Source: Pegoplata infirma (lineage: Eukaryota > Arthropoda > Insecta > Diptera > Anthomyiidae). Taken from it: 64,000 nt of DNA. Every line of letters begins with the position of its first letter. The first letter of the stretch is position 1. This document shows, piece after piece, positions 1 to 11,934 of the stretch. The DNA lies in NCBI GenBank assembly GCA_963921195.1, contig OY992540.1:16747136-16811135 (forward strand), given 5' to 3'. Made by a program: the position numbers and the translations under genes. The notes beneath the pieces are model-generated. The model saw only the letters and a program-made list of their open reading frames with translations, made no database searches and was not told the DNA's origin.

Positions 1-530
1 TCAAAATCCTTAAACCGCAACCCCCAAGAATAACGCCAAAGATGCATGGAATTACAAATTGGAGTTTTTAATAAGAACTACTTTCCTTGGGCTTCAATTT
101 TCCTTTTTAGCCTTTTCATAATTTTATTTTTTCCCATTTGCTGTTAGTATAATTGTAATATGGTTTTAATCCCGATTTAATAATACGCCTTAAAACTATC
201 AACTTTGAAACCCTGGCAGACTGACAGTATTGCCATAAAATTGTTTTCATTATACTTTCTTAATGGCTTGGAGTGTTGCCATTGAGAAACTGTATAAGCT
301 TTTGGAAATTTGTAAATTTTTGTTTTTTTAATTTCTGCCAAAAAAAATCCATTTGGAACCATAGTGTACCCGCCAAATGTGTCGGTCCACTGAGGGTAAC
401 TCACATGCAAAATATCACTCCGATCGGAGTTTATCTTCTGTCCCCACTTTGAACCTCAAAATTGGGATTTTTGTAAAAGTTAAAAAAAAAAAAAAAATTT
501 TATAAAATTAATATAAGTTTTTTTTTTGGC
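1..530. other. AT-rich stretch, no gene recognised
   Basis: No reading frame with recognisable domains and no clear terminal repeats. It ends in short A and T runs just before a tRNA-like module. Confidence 0.5.
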
Positions 531-603
531 GCCCCAATTGGCTATTTGGTAGCATTCTAGCCTATGAGTCTGGGGGTCGTGGGTTCGATTCCCACCAGAG
601 ACC
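531..603 (+). repeat. tRNA-like module (SINE head or tRNA pseudogene)
   Basis: The stretch is 73 nt. An A-box-like TGGCTATTTGG lies at 539-549 and a perfect B box GGTTCGATTCC at 582-592. The T arm is perfect: GTGGG (579-583), loop TTCGATT, CCCAC (591-595). The anticodon loop position reads CTATGAG (562-568), with four of five stem pairs around it. The 5' end (GCCCCAA) does not pair with the 3' end (AGAGACC), so this is not a functional tRNA as it stands. A tRNA-derived SINE head or an eroded tRNA copy is most likely. Confidence 0.5.
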
Positions 604-685
604 TTGATTAGTTTCGCTACAACGAGACAATGGTCATAGTCACCCGTCTCGGTTACGTTAATTTAATATATTATTTGTAATAATA

Positions 686-1248
686 CACAGAAAAAAATAA
701 GAAAAAAAATTGAGTAAATTTTTAATACCATCGAGTAAAAAATTACTCAATTTTGCACCAGTAAACGCTTTAATAGTATTGAGTAAAAAAAAATATTAAA
801 TGCTTACTAAAAAATTTAAGTAAATTTTTAATTGACACAATTAAATCTTTACTTAAAATTTTTCGTTTTTTTAAGTAACTTTTTAATGGTGTCAAGTAAA
901 TAGTTACTCAAAATTTATCAATTTTTTTTTTTAAGTTTAAAAAAAGTTTCACATTTTTTTCCAAAAAATGTTTTTTTCGAACTTTACCAAATATATTTAT
1001 GTCTTAAAGAGATAGGAAAATTTCATAAAGATTATTTCAAACTTTCATATACAAAAACAAAAAGCTATAAACTAGATGTGAATTCAAAACACCAAGAGAA
1101 TAAAAAATAAATAAAAAAAAAATATTAAATTTGTATTAAATTATTTACTCAATTTTTTTTTTAGTTTTTTGAGTAAATTTTTTAATTGCGTCAATTAAAG
1201 AATTACAAGGGATTACTCAAATTGTTTTTCTTAATATTATTTTCTGTG
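686..1248. mobile_element. TA-flanked MITE, CACAGAAAA termini
   Basis: This 563-bp element begins CACAGAAAAAAATAA and ends with the inverted form TTATTTTCTGTG. It is flanked by TA on each side (684-685 and 1249-1250), the signature of Tc1/mariner-type insertion. The inside is rich in TTGAGTAAATTTTT-like motifs in both orientations and has no coding capacity. Related sequence recurs at 6,705-6,905 and 8,915-9,045, where a second copy is split. Confidence 0.75.
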
Positions 1249-1895
1249 TATGTTAAAAATTCAATAAATAATTAAATTTTTTTTTTTTGTATAATATTTG
1301 ATAGTAAATACTTAAACATGAAATTTTAAAATTTTACGGTATCATTAACCCGTTAAAACTTGATACTAAAAAAATGCATGATTTAGGTGGGGGGGGGGGG
1401 GGGGGGGGGGTTAGGGTTCTCAAAAGTTACAAAGTTATAAAAATCCAGAACCAGAGATCGTAATTTTTTTGGATGAGAAAAATATTTTCTTTCAATTTAT
1501 ATTGTCCAATTTTCTACAATTTTTTTAGAATAGGGGGGTAAGTATTTAAAAGATGTTTATTTTTTATTATTGTCTTATTTTGTTGGTCTTTTTAACGCAA
1601 TTTAAAATTTATAAAAAAATTTAAGTTATTTTTAAGGAAAATTAAAAAAAAAAAAAAATACAGGCCAAAAATTTTTTTTAACAAAAAACACTTTTTCAGT
1701 AATGTCTGAATAAAAATGAATATTTTAAGACAAAAAAAACGTTTTTTTTCACTTTGTTCGGAACTTTCCGATTTTCAAGTCAAAAAAGGAACTCAAAGCC
1801 ATTGTCCTACAGTTCTAATAATTTTGTGAGTTAATATCGACCCTAAAAGGCAACTTTCTTCCAATCTAGTTAAAAATGAATCATTTATCTTCTTA
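1249..1895. repeat. AT-rich spacer with 22-G run and a dispersed repeat
   Basis: A run of 22 G occupies 1,389-1,410. From about 1,650 to 1,870 the sequence matches 8,070-8,285: both contain CACTTTGTTCGGAACT, then a CCATTGTC motif, then ACCCTAAAAGGCAACTTT. This marks a dispersed non-coding repeat. Nothing coding was seen. Confidence 0.5.
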
Positions 1896-1903
1896 GAATT
1901 CAG

Positions 1904-2772
1904 CAGGGTTTGAAAAAAACTCTAACGTACGGTACGTTAGTGTTCTGTACGGAACTATGGAGCGACCGTACGTTATCGAAACGTACCGTTCCAAGAACAC
2001 ATTCACTAAAAAGTTTTTTAGTGGTTGTGAAGGTGTTCGCAAACAGAATTCCGAACGTTATGCCTGCAAGTTAAAGAACAGAAACTTTACGATAACGTAC
2101 CAAACTAGGTTAGAAACAAAATAAAGTTCCTTTAGTGTTATGTTTGCGAACTTTTGAGACATTTTTTAAATTTAAATTTTAAAATGGCGATATCTTGAAC
2201 ACTAAGCAAGATAGAGCAAAACGGAGCACGTTTTTGGTTCTTGGGATCACCATAGTATCGCTAGGCCTCTACACATGGATAGACCCCATTGAGTCCTTAT
2301 TTTGAATCTAAAAAAGTTAGCATTCCGAAAAATTTAAAAATTTAGACTTTATATCGTGTCGGCAGTATTTAGCGAGATATGTGCATTTTTAAATTTCCCG
2401 GAATGCTTACTCTTTTAGATTCAAAATAAGGACCCAATGGGGTCCACCCATGTGCAGAGGCCTAGCGATACTATGGATATCCCAAAAACCAAAAATGTGC
2501 TCCGTTTTGCTCTATCTTGCTTAGTTTTCGAGATATCGCCATTTTAAATTTAAAAAAAATATCTCAAAAGTTCGCAAACAGAACACTAAAAGAATTTTAT
2601 TTTGTTTCTAACCTAGTTCGGTACGTTATCGTAAAGTTTCTGTTCTTCAACTCACAGGCATAACGTTCGGAATTCTGTTTGCGAACACCTTCACAACCAC
2701 TTAAAAAACTTTTTAGTGAATGTGTTCTTGGAACGGAATGTTAAATAACGTACTGTTTTTTTTCGAACACTG
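1904..2772. mobile_element. hAT-type palindromic MITE, copy A
   Basis: The ends are CAGGGTTTGAAAAAAAC and (inverted) CAGTGTTCGAAAAAAAAC. A perfect 8-bp target duplication GAATTCAG flanks them (1,896-1,903 and 2,773-2,780). CAG...CTG ends with an 8-bp duplication are diagnostic of the hAT superfamily. The body is a long palindrome with arms of roughly 400 bp, carrying GTACGTTAG-type motifs near the tips and an AAAATGGCGATATCT core inside. No transposase is present, so it would need one in trans. Confidence 0.88.
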
Positions 2773-3076
2773 GAATTCAGTTAACATTTAAAAATAAAAA
2801 CTTTTTTAGAATTTCGTTAAAAATTTGTAAGAATTAAGTTTTAAACTTCTTAGAATTTAGTTAAAAGTTATTAGAATTTAGTTAAATATTTATTATTTCG
2901 AAGCTCAAAATATCAATATCTTAAGAACTAATAGGTTCGTGGGCCTAATCCAGTGGTCGGCAGAAAGAGGGAACATTTTTACATTTTTCTAAAACATAGT
3001 TTCATCTACCCGCTTTTTTAAATGCTACCACGACACTAAATAAAATATTTGTATTTTTAATGCTCTCAGTTGCGAG

Positions 3077-3971
3077 CAGTGTTCGAAAAAAAACAGTACG
3101 TTATTTAACGTTCCGTTCCAAGAACACATTCACTAAAAAGTTTTTTAAGTGGTTGCGAAGGTGTTCGCAAACAGAATTCCGAACGTTATGCCTGTGAGTT
3201 GAATAACAGAAACTTTACGATAACGTACCGAACTAGGTTAGAAACAAAATAAAGTTCTTTTAGTGTTCTGTTTGCGAACTTTTGAGACATTTTTTTTTTA
3301 AATTTAAAATGGCGATATCTCGAAAACTAAGCAAGATAGAGCAAAACGGAGCACATTTTTGGTTCTTGGGATCTCCATAGTATCGCTAGGCCTCTACACA
3401 TGGGTGGACCCCATTGCCATATTTTGAATCTAAAAAAGTTAGCATTCCGGCAAATTTAAAAATACACATATCTCGCTAAATACTGCCGACACGACATAAA
3501 GTCTAAAAGCGGTCATGTACTACGAGACAAGATCCACAAAAATGCTTTTAGACTTTTCATCGTGTCGGCAGTATTTAGCAAGATATGCGCATTTTTAAAT
3601 TTAACGGAATCGTTAAATTTAAATTTAACGGGATCCCAAAAACCAAAAATGTGCTCCGTTTTGCTATATCTTGCTTAGTTTTCAAGATATCGCCATTTTA
3701 AATTTAAAAAATGTCTCAAAAGTTCGCAAACAGAACACTAAAAGAACTTTATTTTGTTTCTAACCTAGTTCGGTACGTTATCGTAAAGTTTTTGTTCTTC
3801 AACTCGCAGGCATAACGTTCGGAATTCTGTTTGCGAACACCTTCACAACCACTAAAAAACTTTTTAGTGAATGTGTTCTTGGAACGGTACGTTTCGACAA
3901 CGTACGGTCGCTCCATAGTTCCGTACAGAACACTAACGTACTGTACGTTAGAGTTTTTTTTTCGAACCCTG
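3077..3971. mobile_element. hAT-type palindromic MITE, copy B
   Basis: This is a second copy, in the opposite orientation to the one at 1,904-2,772. It has ends CAGTGTTCG...CGAACCCTG and a perfect 8-bp target duplication GTTGCGAG (3,069-3,076 and 3,972-3,979). Its left tip matches the right tip of the other copy and vice versa, so the two form an imperfect 2-kb inverted pair. Short reading frames here, such as 3,831-4,073, only cross the arm. Confidence 0.88.
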
Positions 3972-3979
3972 GTTGCGAG

Positions 3980-4440
3980 TTTCGTTGACGTTCGCGTTGT
4001 CTACGTGCAAATAGTCAATTTCATTATGCACCTGGGTGCAATGGGTGCCAACCACTGGCCTAATCATACCTGAACATTGAAGCATTCGCTTTTTTCACGT
4101 AAAATTCCAATTAAAAAGCAGGCATTGGCATTGTTTTTTCATACAAAAGTAATGCGAGGTCCCAAGTATGAGCCTAATATATAAGGCACCGTTTCCGTGT
4201 CTCAAAAACTAAACAAGGTAGAGCGAAACAAACAAACGTTTTGGATAAAAATCTCTGGCGACCCTTAAGAACCCAATGGGCCAGACCTCCAAAGGGGCCT
4301 GGACCCATGAGGTGCGAACCCAAAGAGGTCTGGACCCAATTTAACCTTTAAATGTGTATGAACTAAAGTAGAATACAATTTTTGCCATTTGGATTTGGTT
4401 TTAACTTTTGAACAGCATCACTTCCAATTAGGTTTTTTTC
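3980..4440. repeat. Decayed fragment of the shared MITE core
   Basis: 4,190-4,345 matches 22,580-22,720 and 10,640-10,760. It contains TCTCAAAAACTAAACAAG, AGAGCGAAAC, a phrase reading AGGACCCAAC-like, and repeated GGTCTGGACCCA. It is a diverged piece of the element family best preserved at 21,830-24,196. Confidence 0.55.
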
Positions 4441-4640
4441 CCCAGAATTCCCGTCCCAGAATTTCCTGGGAAATCCCGGTATTTGGATTTCCCGCTTTCC
4501 CGGGATTTTTATGCGGGATCCCGGGAAATTAAAAATACTGGAAAAACCGGTAAAATCTGCTGAATTGTGCTGACAAATCTGCTGATTTAAGCAGAAAAAT
4601 CTACTGATTTTAGCATACAAATCTGCTGATTTGAGGTAAA
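4440..4640. repeat. CCCGGGA and CTGCTGATTT short tandem-like repeats
   Basis: Clustered TTTCCCGGGATTTTT-like words (4,440-4,530) are followed by four or more AATCTGCTGATTT-like words (4,550-4,635). The reading frame at 4,363-4,620 merely translates these words. They may be remnants of a transposon end, but no boundaries are visible. Confidence 0.4.
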
Positions 4641-4774
4641 CAATCTAAGCATTTAAAATGTATTTTATTGATGTAAAAAATACTTAAAATTATTCTAAGC
4701 ATAAAGTTTTATCAACTTATACGAAAGCGATTGTAATTTTTTTAAGAAAATTTTTTTTCAAACTGTTAATTTTT

Positions 4775-5735
4775 ATACCATCCACTCTAGTGATAGAGGG
4801 TATATATAAGTTTGTCATTCCGTTTGTAACACATCGAAATATTGGTCTAGGACCCCATAAAGTATATATATTCACGATCCTTGATCGATTTTAAGTCGAT
4901 CTAGCGATGTCCGTCCGTCCGTCTGTCCGTTGAAAACACGCTACTTTTGAAAGACTTTACGGAGGCTCCTGAAGTTTGGCATAGTATATGTTGACCATTC
5001 ACCGGGTCAGGTTGGTATTGCAATCCAGCGAAATCGGTCAAGTGGTTCAAAAGTTATGAGCAAAAGAGTAAATTTCGGCAAGGGTATTTTGCGAATTACG
5101 AGATTAAAACCACTTTGACTTTCAAAAGACAATTCTGAGGGTGCTGAAGCTTAGCATATATATTTGTCGTTCGCAAGTCTGTTTGGTTTTGAATTTCAGC
5201 AAAATCGGTTCAGTGGTTACAAAAGTTATAAGCAAAACCCTGAATTTCAGATTGGTTTCATCTTAAATGCCACGTGTTTAAACAAGTTTTAAAAGCATTG
5301 GTGGTAACTTAACAATACTTTTCAAACTTGTATAGTTTTAAAGCATGCTTTTTAAACTTGTTTATTTTTAAAAGCATTGGTAACTTAAAAATTACACTCG
5401 AAAAAAATTTTACACTTGAAAAAAATTTTACACACAAAAAAAAATTACACTCAAAAAAAAATGTAGTTTTTCTTTTAAAAAAATACAATATTTTGTGTAT
5501 ATACGTACGTACATTCACTCAGAAATAGTTTTATAGTAAAAACACATTACATTCGAAAAAGTTTTACACTCAAAAAAAATTTGTAATTTTTTTTTTTTTT
5601 AAATGGCAAAAAAGGCTCAAAATAAAATATTTCTAATCAAAATTGTTAATTTTTTTCACGTAAAAAAATGTAATATTGTGGAGGGTATTCATAGATTCGG
5701 CAAAGTCGAATTTAACTTTCCTACTTGTTTATTTT
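4775..5735. mobile_element. (GTCY)n interspersed repeat, mini-me-like
   Basis: It opens with TTTTTATACCATCCACTC and a short hairpin. Next come GTCATTCCGTTTGTAACACA, CCCATAAAGTATATATAT, and a GTCCGTCCGTCTGTCCGT tract at about 4,910-4,930. It closes with GGGTATTCATAGATTCGGC and CCTACTTGTTT. A (TA)n-like tract, a conserved core and a (GTCY)n tract is the layout I recall for dipteran mini-me-type elements. Related pieces lie at 12,672, 18,920-19,815, 27,780-27,860 and 60,566-61,350. No protein is encoded. Confidence 0.6.
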
Positions 5736-5969
5736 ATTATAGTACTTTCTATTTTATTATATTTTTTCGGCGTAAGCCAAGTGTATTTAATTTGTTGTTT
5801 GTGTTTTTCTGATTGAAGAAGAAAATTGTGTCTTCTAAAGATTAAATTATATGTGGATTTACCCTAGACCATGGTTTCTGTAGCCACTTCTACGTCATCA
5901 GTAGGCAATTACATTAAATTGATTATTTGATATTTGCTAGAAAAATTCTTTATATGTTTTTTTATCAAC

Positions 5970-6055
5970 AGACTAGCCTGATATGAGCTTCGAACCTGTG
6001 TCGTTAAATCACTCATGTTTTGTAAGCCGAAGCCATAACCACTAGGCTATACTCG
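5970..6055 (-). repeat. tRNA-like module on minus strand
   Basis: On the minus strand an exact A-box match TAGCCTAGTGG (6,049-6,039) is followed by a B-box-like GGTTCGAAGCT (5,996-5,986). The flanking stems do not pair well, so this is a decayed tRNA-derived sequence, not a working gene. Confidence 0.4.
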
Positions 6056-6083
6056 GTGTATAAACATCAGTGACTAAACGTCG

Positions 6084-6645
6084 CACAGTGGCGCCTTTTG
6101 ACTTTTTTCGTTGCAAAAATCATAACTTTTGAACTAATGAAGATATTCTAAAAATTTAAAGAGCATTCGAAAGAAGACTCCCCTAGCTTCAAAATATATG
6201 AGCCGCAAGGTAATAGGCCAGCCGCGGCACTGTGCACAGTGTCGTATTTTGACTTTTTTCGTTGCAAGCATTACAAATGTTAAAGTAATAAAGGTATTAT
6301 CAAGATTTATAAAGCATTTGAAAGAAACCCCTTCAGCTTAAAATAAGAAGCCCACATGGCCATTGGCCCACTGCAGCACAGTGCCTCGTTTTGACTTTTT
6401 TCGTTGCAAAAATCACAAGTTTTGAAGTTTTCAAGGCATTTTTAATGTTTAAAACGCACTTGAATTTTATCTCCTTTAGCTTCAAGAAAAGCGCATCTGC
6501 ATTGTAATAGGCCCGCTTCGGCACTGTGACCTATGACACTTTTTGACCTATTTTGTTGCAAAAATCCTATCTTTTAAAGTAATGATATTTCTTAATCTAA
6601 AAATCATTTGAAATATTACTTCTTGTGCGTCAAATGAGGTCAGTC
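6084..6645. repeat. Four-unit tandem array, unit about 145 bp
   Basis: Units start near 6,084, 6,235, 6,377 and 6,522. Each begins with CACAGTG or CACTGTG, then (in units 1-3) TTTTGACTTTTTTCGTTGCA. Each continues through a T-rich middle to an AGCTTCAAAATA-like phrase and a GGCC-containing phrase. The fourth unit is the most diverged. No coding frame runs through the units. Confidence 0.75.
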
Positions 6646-6905
6646 CGCACGCTGATATTCTCGTGAATACATATTAAAAGTAAGGAAAAAATACCCCTCT
6701 TATATGACAGAGAAAAAATAATAAAAACCAGAAACCCATTTGATATTTAAAATTTAATAAATGTTTACCAACAAATTTGAGTAAATTTTCAATTTATAAA
6801 TCTAAAATTTTACTTCAATTTTTTTTTTTGTTTTTTTTAAGTAATTTTTTAATTGTGTCAAGTAAAAGTTTACTTAAAACTTATATATTTGAAAAAATTT
6901 TCACC
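6646..6905. mobile_element. Left part of a split MITE (second CACAGAAAA-type copy)
   Basis: From about 6,705 (CAGAGAAAAAATAATAAAAA) the sequence follows the middle of the MITE at 686-1,248. The matching right part resumes at 8,915-9,045 with the same TTTATGTCTTAAAGA phrase found at 990-1,010. The gap is exactly the 6,914-8,906 insertion. Confidence 0.6.
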
Positions 6906-6913
6906 CTTTAAAC

Positions 6914-8906
6914 CAGACATGTGCACGGATGGTGTTAAAATGCGTTTAGAGACATTCTAAAAAATTTAGAATGTGGACAATATTCTATTCTTATCGTTCA
7001 ACACGAATGAGTTTTTCATTCTATGCTCACAGTGCAAGAGAAAGCTACACACACTAGTGTAACGACATTCGTAACACGAATGAACCAATTAGGGAGTACA
7101 TAGACAGCCAATGATTTGAAAATACTGTACTCTGAAGCGTGTAAATAGAATGATTTTTATAAAAAAAAAAAAATTTGTTTGGCTATTTGGGGGAATTCTT
7201 TTGTAAAAAAAATATATGTATGTATGCAAGTGCGAATTAAAATAAACATTTTGTTATGTAGCATAAATGAAGAGGTAAATAAAAAATAAGTATGGGGAAA
7301 ATTAATTTATAAATAAGAGTGGATAAAAAAAATTTTAATACATAAAAATAAATATTAGGGTGGATTGAAAAATTATTTTTCTATTTCGAAAAATAATGTT
7401 CATTGTGGGAAAAAAAATGTTTTGCTTTATGGCAGAAAATGTTAGTACCTATAATGATGAAATATGTAGTGTGTGACCAAATACATTTTTTTTATAAAAT
7501 TTTCAACTGTTCTGCTAATACCAAAAGTTTGTCTATTTTTTTGTATGTGCATTAGGGTGAAGCAAATTATGCTTTTTTCGAATTTCGAAAACGTCGGTGA
7601 AAAAAAATTGTTTATTTTTTTTTTTTAAATATTTAGGCTAATAAAATATTATGCACCCTCAACCGTAAACTAGCGTAGAGAGATTTTCGTTATATAAGAA
7701 CAAATGAGTGCAATTATTCTTCTTTGCAGACTGTGATTTTCTATTTGATTTTGATCACTACGCTACGTAGGGGGACAGTTACGGGTAGCTAACCCAGCCT
7801 TTAGTTTATATTCGGACATTACTGAAATGTGTTTTTATGGTAAACATTTTTTTTTTTCTGTAAAGAAATTTAAAAAATGTTCTTTAAAAACAACTTATTT
7901 TCTTAAAATTAATTTCAAATTGCATTAAAGGCCAAATTAAACAAAACGACAAATAAAAATAAACATCTTCTCAAAACTGAGTCAACATGACGTTATATTT
8001 TCAGCAAAAAACGAATTAAAAATATTTTTTGCAAAACAAGAAATAATAAAATAATTTTTTGCAAAACAAGAAAAAAAATTTACAGACAAAAACAAATTTT
8101 TACAGACAAAAAAAAAATTGCCATAAAAACACTTTTTAAGTAATGTCCGAATATTAAATAATTTAAGAAAAAAAATATTTTTTTTTACTTTGTTCGGAAC
8201 TCTCCGATTTTGAAGCCAAGGCCATTGTCTCACAGGATCAATATTTTAATGTGTTAATGTCAACCCTAAAAGGCAACTTTACCGACCCGACGTTTTCGAA
8301 ATAGATCTAATTAGCTCCACCCTAATGTAAAAAACTTTAAAGCGGTACTTATTGTTGTTGGGAATACTTTTAGTTAAAAAAAAAAAAACACAATGTTTAT
8401 GATTTGTTTCAACGACACAATAAGATTGTGCGTGTACGAGCAAGTGTAAAAAGACAAACAAAAAACTAACAGCATTATTTTGCATATTTTTCTTATACAT
8501 ACATACATCCTAATACATTTTTTCACATGCATAATTTACTTTTTCATCAAAACGTTATTTTTTACTACCCCCATATTTATAATAAGTTTTCCAACAATTT
8601 TTTTTTAATATTTTTTTACAAAAACATTCTAAGCGATCAGTGTATGTTAAAAATATTCTAGAACACGGTGTAATTTTTATAATCTCTACTATGTTTGTTA
8701 TTCTAAAAACGAACGTTTGTTTCATTCTAATCGTTCAAACACGACATTTTTCGTGTTCGTTTAAACAAGCACAGCAAATTTTTTAATTTGTTGTTTAGCA
8801 TCATAGTAAACATTCTCATTCGCAAACACTGTACTCTAAAAATAGTGTACTCTGAAGCGAATGATTTGGTGTAAGCGAAGAGGGAATACATTTGAGCTCA
8901 TGTCTG
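6914..8906. mobile_element. 8-bp-TSD element with CAGACATG termini
   Basis: The ends CAGACATGTGC and (inverted) CAGACATGAGC are flanked by a perfect 8-bp duplication CTTTAAAC (6,906-6,913 and 8,907-8,914), so hAT is the likely superfamily. Subterminal regions share ACTGTACTCTGAAGCG and TTCTAATCGTTCAA-like words in inverted arrangement. The interior holds the dispersed repeat shared with 1,650-1,870. It has no transposase and sits inside an older MITE. Confidence 0.8.
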
Positions 8907-8914
8907 CTTTAAAC

Positions 8915-9045
8915 TAACCAATTATATTTATGTCTTAAAGACATAGGCAAATTTTAAAAAGATGATTGGAAACTTTCAAATATATAAAAAAAGAACTATT
9001 AACTCAATGAGAATTCAAAACACTAATTTTATTTTTTTTTGTTAT
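8915..9045. mobile_element. Right part of the split MITE
   Basis: This continues the element begun at about 6,705. The order of words (TTTATGTCTTAAAGA, AAACTTTCA, GAATTCAAAACAC) is the same as at 985-1,095. The terminal CTGTG is not present, so this end is truncated. Confidence 0.55.
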
Positions 9046-10080
9046 TAGCTGTAGGTTAAATTTTAACAGATCATTCACTAGGGTTAAAAAAATTTATGAC
9101 TTTTTTAATTAAGAACTTATTAAAAATCTTGTTAGATAACTTTCTTTGTACACAAACCTTTTTCTATTTAAAAAATTCTTAAAAATTCCGAGATGAAACA
9201 TAAGTTTTTCGCAATTTTTATGTTTGACTTTGTTGTATTAAAAATTCAAAAATTTTAACTTTTAAAATATCTTAATTCGTTCAGGAGTTACAGCTCGTCA
9301 AAGTGGTTACTTATTGAAAAAAAATTCCGCTAGGGGGCGTTATAAGCAAATAAAAAAGCCAAAAAAACAAAATAATAAATTAAAGACCAATACATCTACT
9401 AAGCTTGGTAAAAAATTCCAGTGGATCTCAAAATTGCCCAAAATCTGTTAGGATATTTTAAAAATGTGTCCTTTTCGTAGTAAAAGTTGTTACAGTTTCT
9501 TTGTTTTTTCATATACACGGGCAAGTACGGGCACCCAATTTTTATTGAATAAGTTAGAGTATTAAATACTAAACATCCTCTGTTTAATAGTTCCCGTCAC
9601 AAACCGTCACTTTTTTAGTTCTATTCTATCAAATATAAAAAAAGACCAAAATATGGTGTGTTTGCAAAACAGCGCCTAAAAACAAAGTATTCGACCAAAT
9701 AACCCGTTTTTTATATCGTTTCATTTGAATGAATATACCTTTCAAACGACACCAAAGAAATAATGATCGGTTGCATAGTTTGCCTGATATTCAATTTGAA
9801 AGATGATATATTTTTTTCAAGTTTTAACTTTTTTCGACAGACTGAAAAATTCCCAACTTTGGGTGGCTCTATAATTCATAATTTTCATAATTTTCATAAT
9901 TTTTTGTTTTTAACTCACAGTAGGTTTCGTGTGTGACGTATGCAGAAAAGCTTTTTCTCTAACTCAAGCAATGCATTTAATCTAGAGACCAACAACAATT
10001 TTCTTAATCTTTCATTTACTTTATTTTATGCAAACTTTACTATAGCAGAGAATTTTTTGTTCTTCACACTACTTCTTTTG
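9046..10080. other. AT-rich, nothing recognised
   Basis: No open frame with recognisable content and no paired terminal repeats were seen. Some phrases, such as TTCCGCTAGGGGGCG, look like eroded repeat sequence. Confidence 0.45.
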
Positions 10081-11050
10081 AAAATTTCATTCGTTTCGCT
10101 CTATCTCGCTTAATTTTCAACTTTAGCTATTTATGCTAAATTCTAAGAAGTCCGCTTCCTCAATTTTATGAAGAGGAATTTGGTAGAGTTATTTGTATAC
10201 AAATAACCATGGTAATTATTTTTTTTTTATTTTCATTAGTAATTTAATTGCTTCAATTAAAACCATTACCATTGATACAACCAATGACAAAAATTTCATT
10301 ACCATTGACATCAATTAAATGGTAATTAAACCATCAATTAAATTAATTGGTCCCTTTAATTAATTAGTCCCATCTATTTCTTTGGCCTTAGTTTAATGAA
10401 AAATGTCTACTAAAACTAAAGAAATAAAACTTTGGCATTACCATTTTTTATAAAATTTAATTAATTTTCTCATTTTTTAGTTTACTTTTTCTTGAGTCTT
10501 CACCAGTGTTTTCTGGAAAATAATTCCGAAGTCCAAACATGTATCGCTAGATCGTTAGATCACAAACAGGTAAAATTTAGGTGGAATTGTTTTTTTTTTT
10601 TTTTTGTTGCAATTCCAAATCTTTTTCGTTTATTTTAGCATTAAAAAAAACTGGACCCTATGGGGCCAAAACCTCGAGTTCCCGTTTTGTTTTTTTTAAG
10701 GGTCACCATAGATTTTGATCCCAAACTTTTGTCCCTGTCGCTCTATTTTGCTTAGTTTAAGAGACATGGTTATTACGGCCCAGATAGGGTTTTGATAATT
10801 TTATGAACTGTATAACTCAAAAACTACTACTCGGAGGGCTTTCGGTATTTTGCGGAAGTGTTCTAACAGTCAAGAACTACAAAAATGCTGTTAGACTTTC
10901 TCTTGTGTAGACGGTATTTACCGAGATATGTGCATATACAAAATCTAGGGAATGTCAAATTTTAGATTTAAAATTAGGGGTTCGGGACCCCGACAGATGT
11001 GTAGAGCTAGGCTATTCTATATGTTTCTTTTTAGTACTTTCTTTTGAAAA
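10080..11050. repeat. Diverged copy of the 21,830-24,196 element family
   Basis: The order of phrases TTCGTTTCGCTCTATCTCGC, TTCTAAGAAGTCCGCTTCC, GGACCCTATGGGG, TAGATTTTGATCCCAAA, GGCTTTCGGTATTTTGCGGA and GACCCCGACAGATGTG matches the right arm at 23,280-23,880, rearranged. Within it, 10,200-10,400 is a simple AATTAA/TTACCATT-rich insertion. No gene. Confidence 0.6.
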
Positions 11051-11934
11051 TTTCATCCGTGATTCTGAGTTGATCAGTATATACGGGTCTATGACCAATA
11101 TTTTCGGTAGTTACACAAGATAAAAATATCACCAACCGCGTCAACTGAATTCAACAGATTCTTCGTCATTGCATTTTCATCAGACTTCTATTTTGATAAG
11201 GTTTGCGTAAAAGTTTCGTCGTTTTCGTCTAAAACGTCATTTTACTAAGCCGCGACCACTGTCTACGTCACAACTGTCACACGACTTTCTTTCTGTTTAA
11301 AAATAAATTATTTTTGTACTTTAAGCACTAAATTAAAAAATAAATTAAAAAATATTTAAATGTTTTTAAAATTAACACAACTCAAGTATGTGCTTAATTA
11401 CTTATCTTAACTTTTAAATCTTTACGTGTATTTTATTTATATAAAAGACAAAATTATTTTAAAAACAAACCCCATATCTAATCATTCGTTCTCACTTAAT
11501 TTATTAAAACAGAAAAATAAAAATTAAATGATTTGAAATTTATGAATAAAATTGTATGAAAATATAAATTTAAAGATGATTTTTTTGTGTTTTGTGTGTG
11601 ATTTAACAAAAGAAAAAGATCACAAATTAGAAATAAAAATCTAAATGTGATAAAATATAAAACAATCAAATTTTAAAGGTTGATAAATAAAATTAAATTT
11701 GTGAGAAATACAAAGTGAAGAACGACTGGGAAGTACACTAAAAAAAACCTCTGTCAAAAAATCTGTAAAACGACAATTAATTTGATTTATCAAACTTTCA
11801 GCAGATTTTTCTGCTAAAATTGATATTTTTACTAAAATCTCTGTCATTCAGTTTTACAAAATAACAGAAATTCTGTTTCCTGAATTTCAAAATATTTTTG
11901 AACATATTTTTAGCAGATTACACAGCTCAACAAG
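11051..11934. other. AT-rich, nothing recognised
   Basis: No coding content. At 11,730 there is a TACACTAAAAAAAACCTCTG phrase like a MITE tip, but no matching right end was found. Confidence 0.4.
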
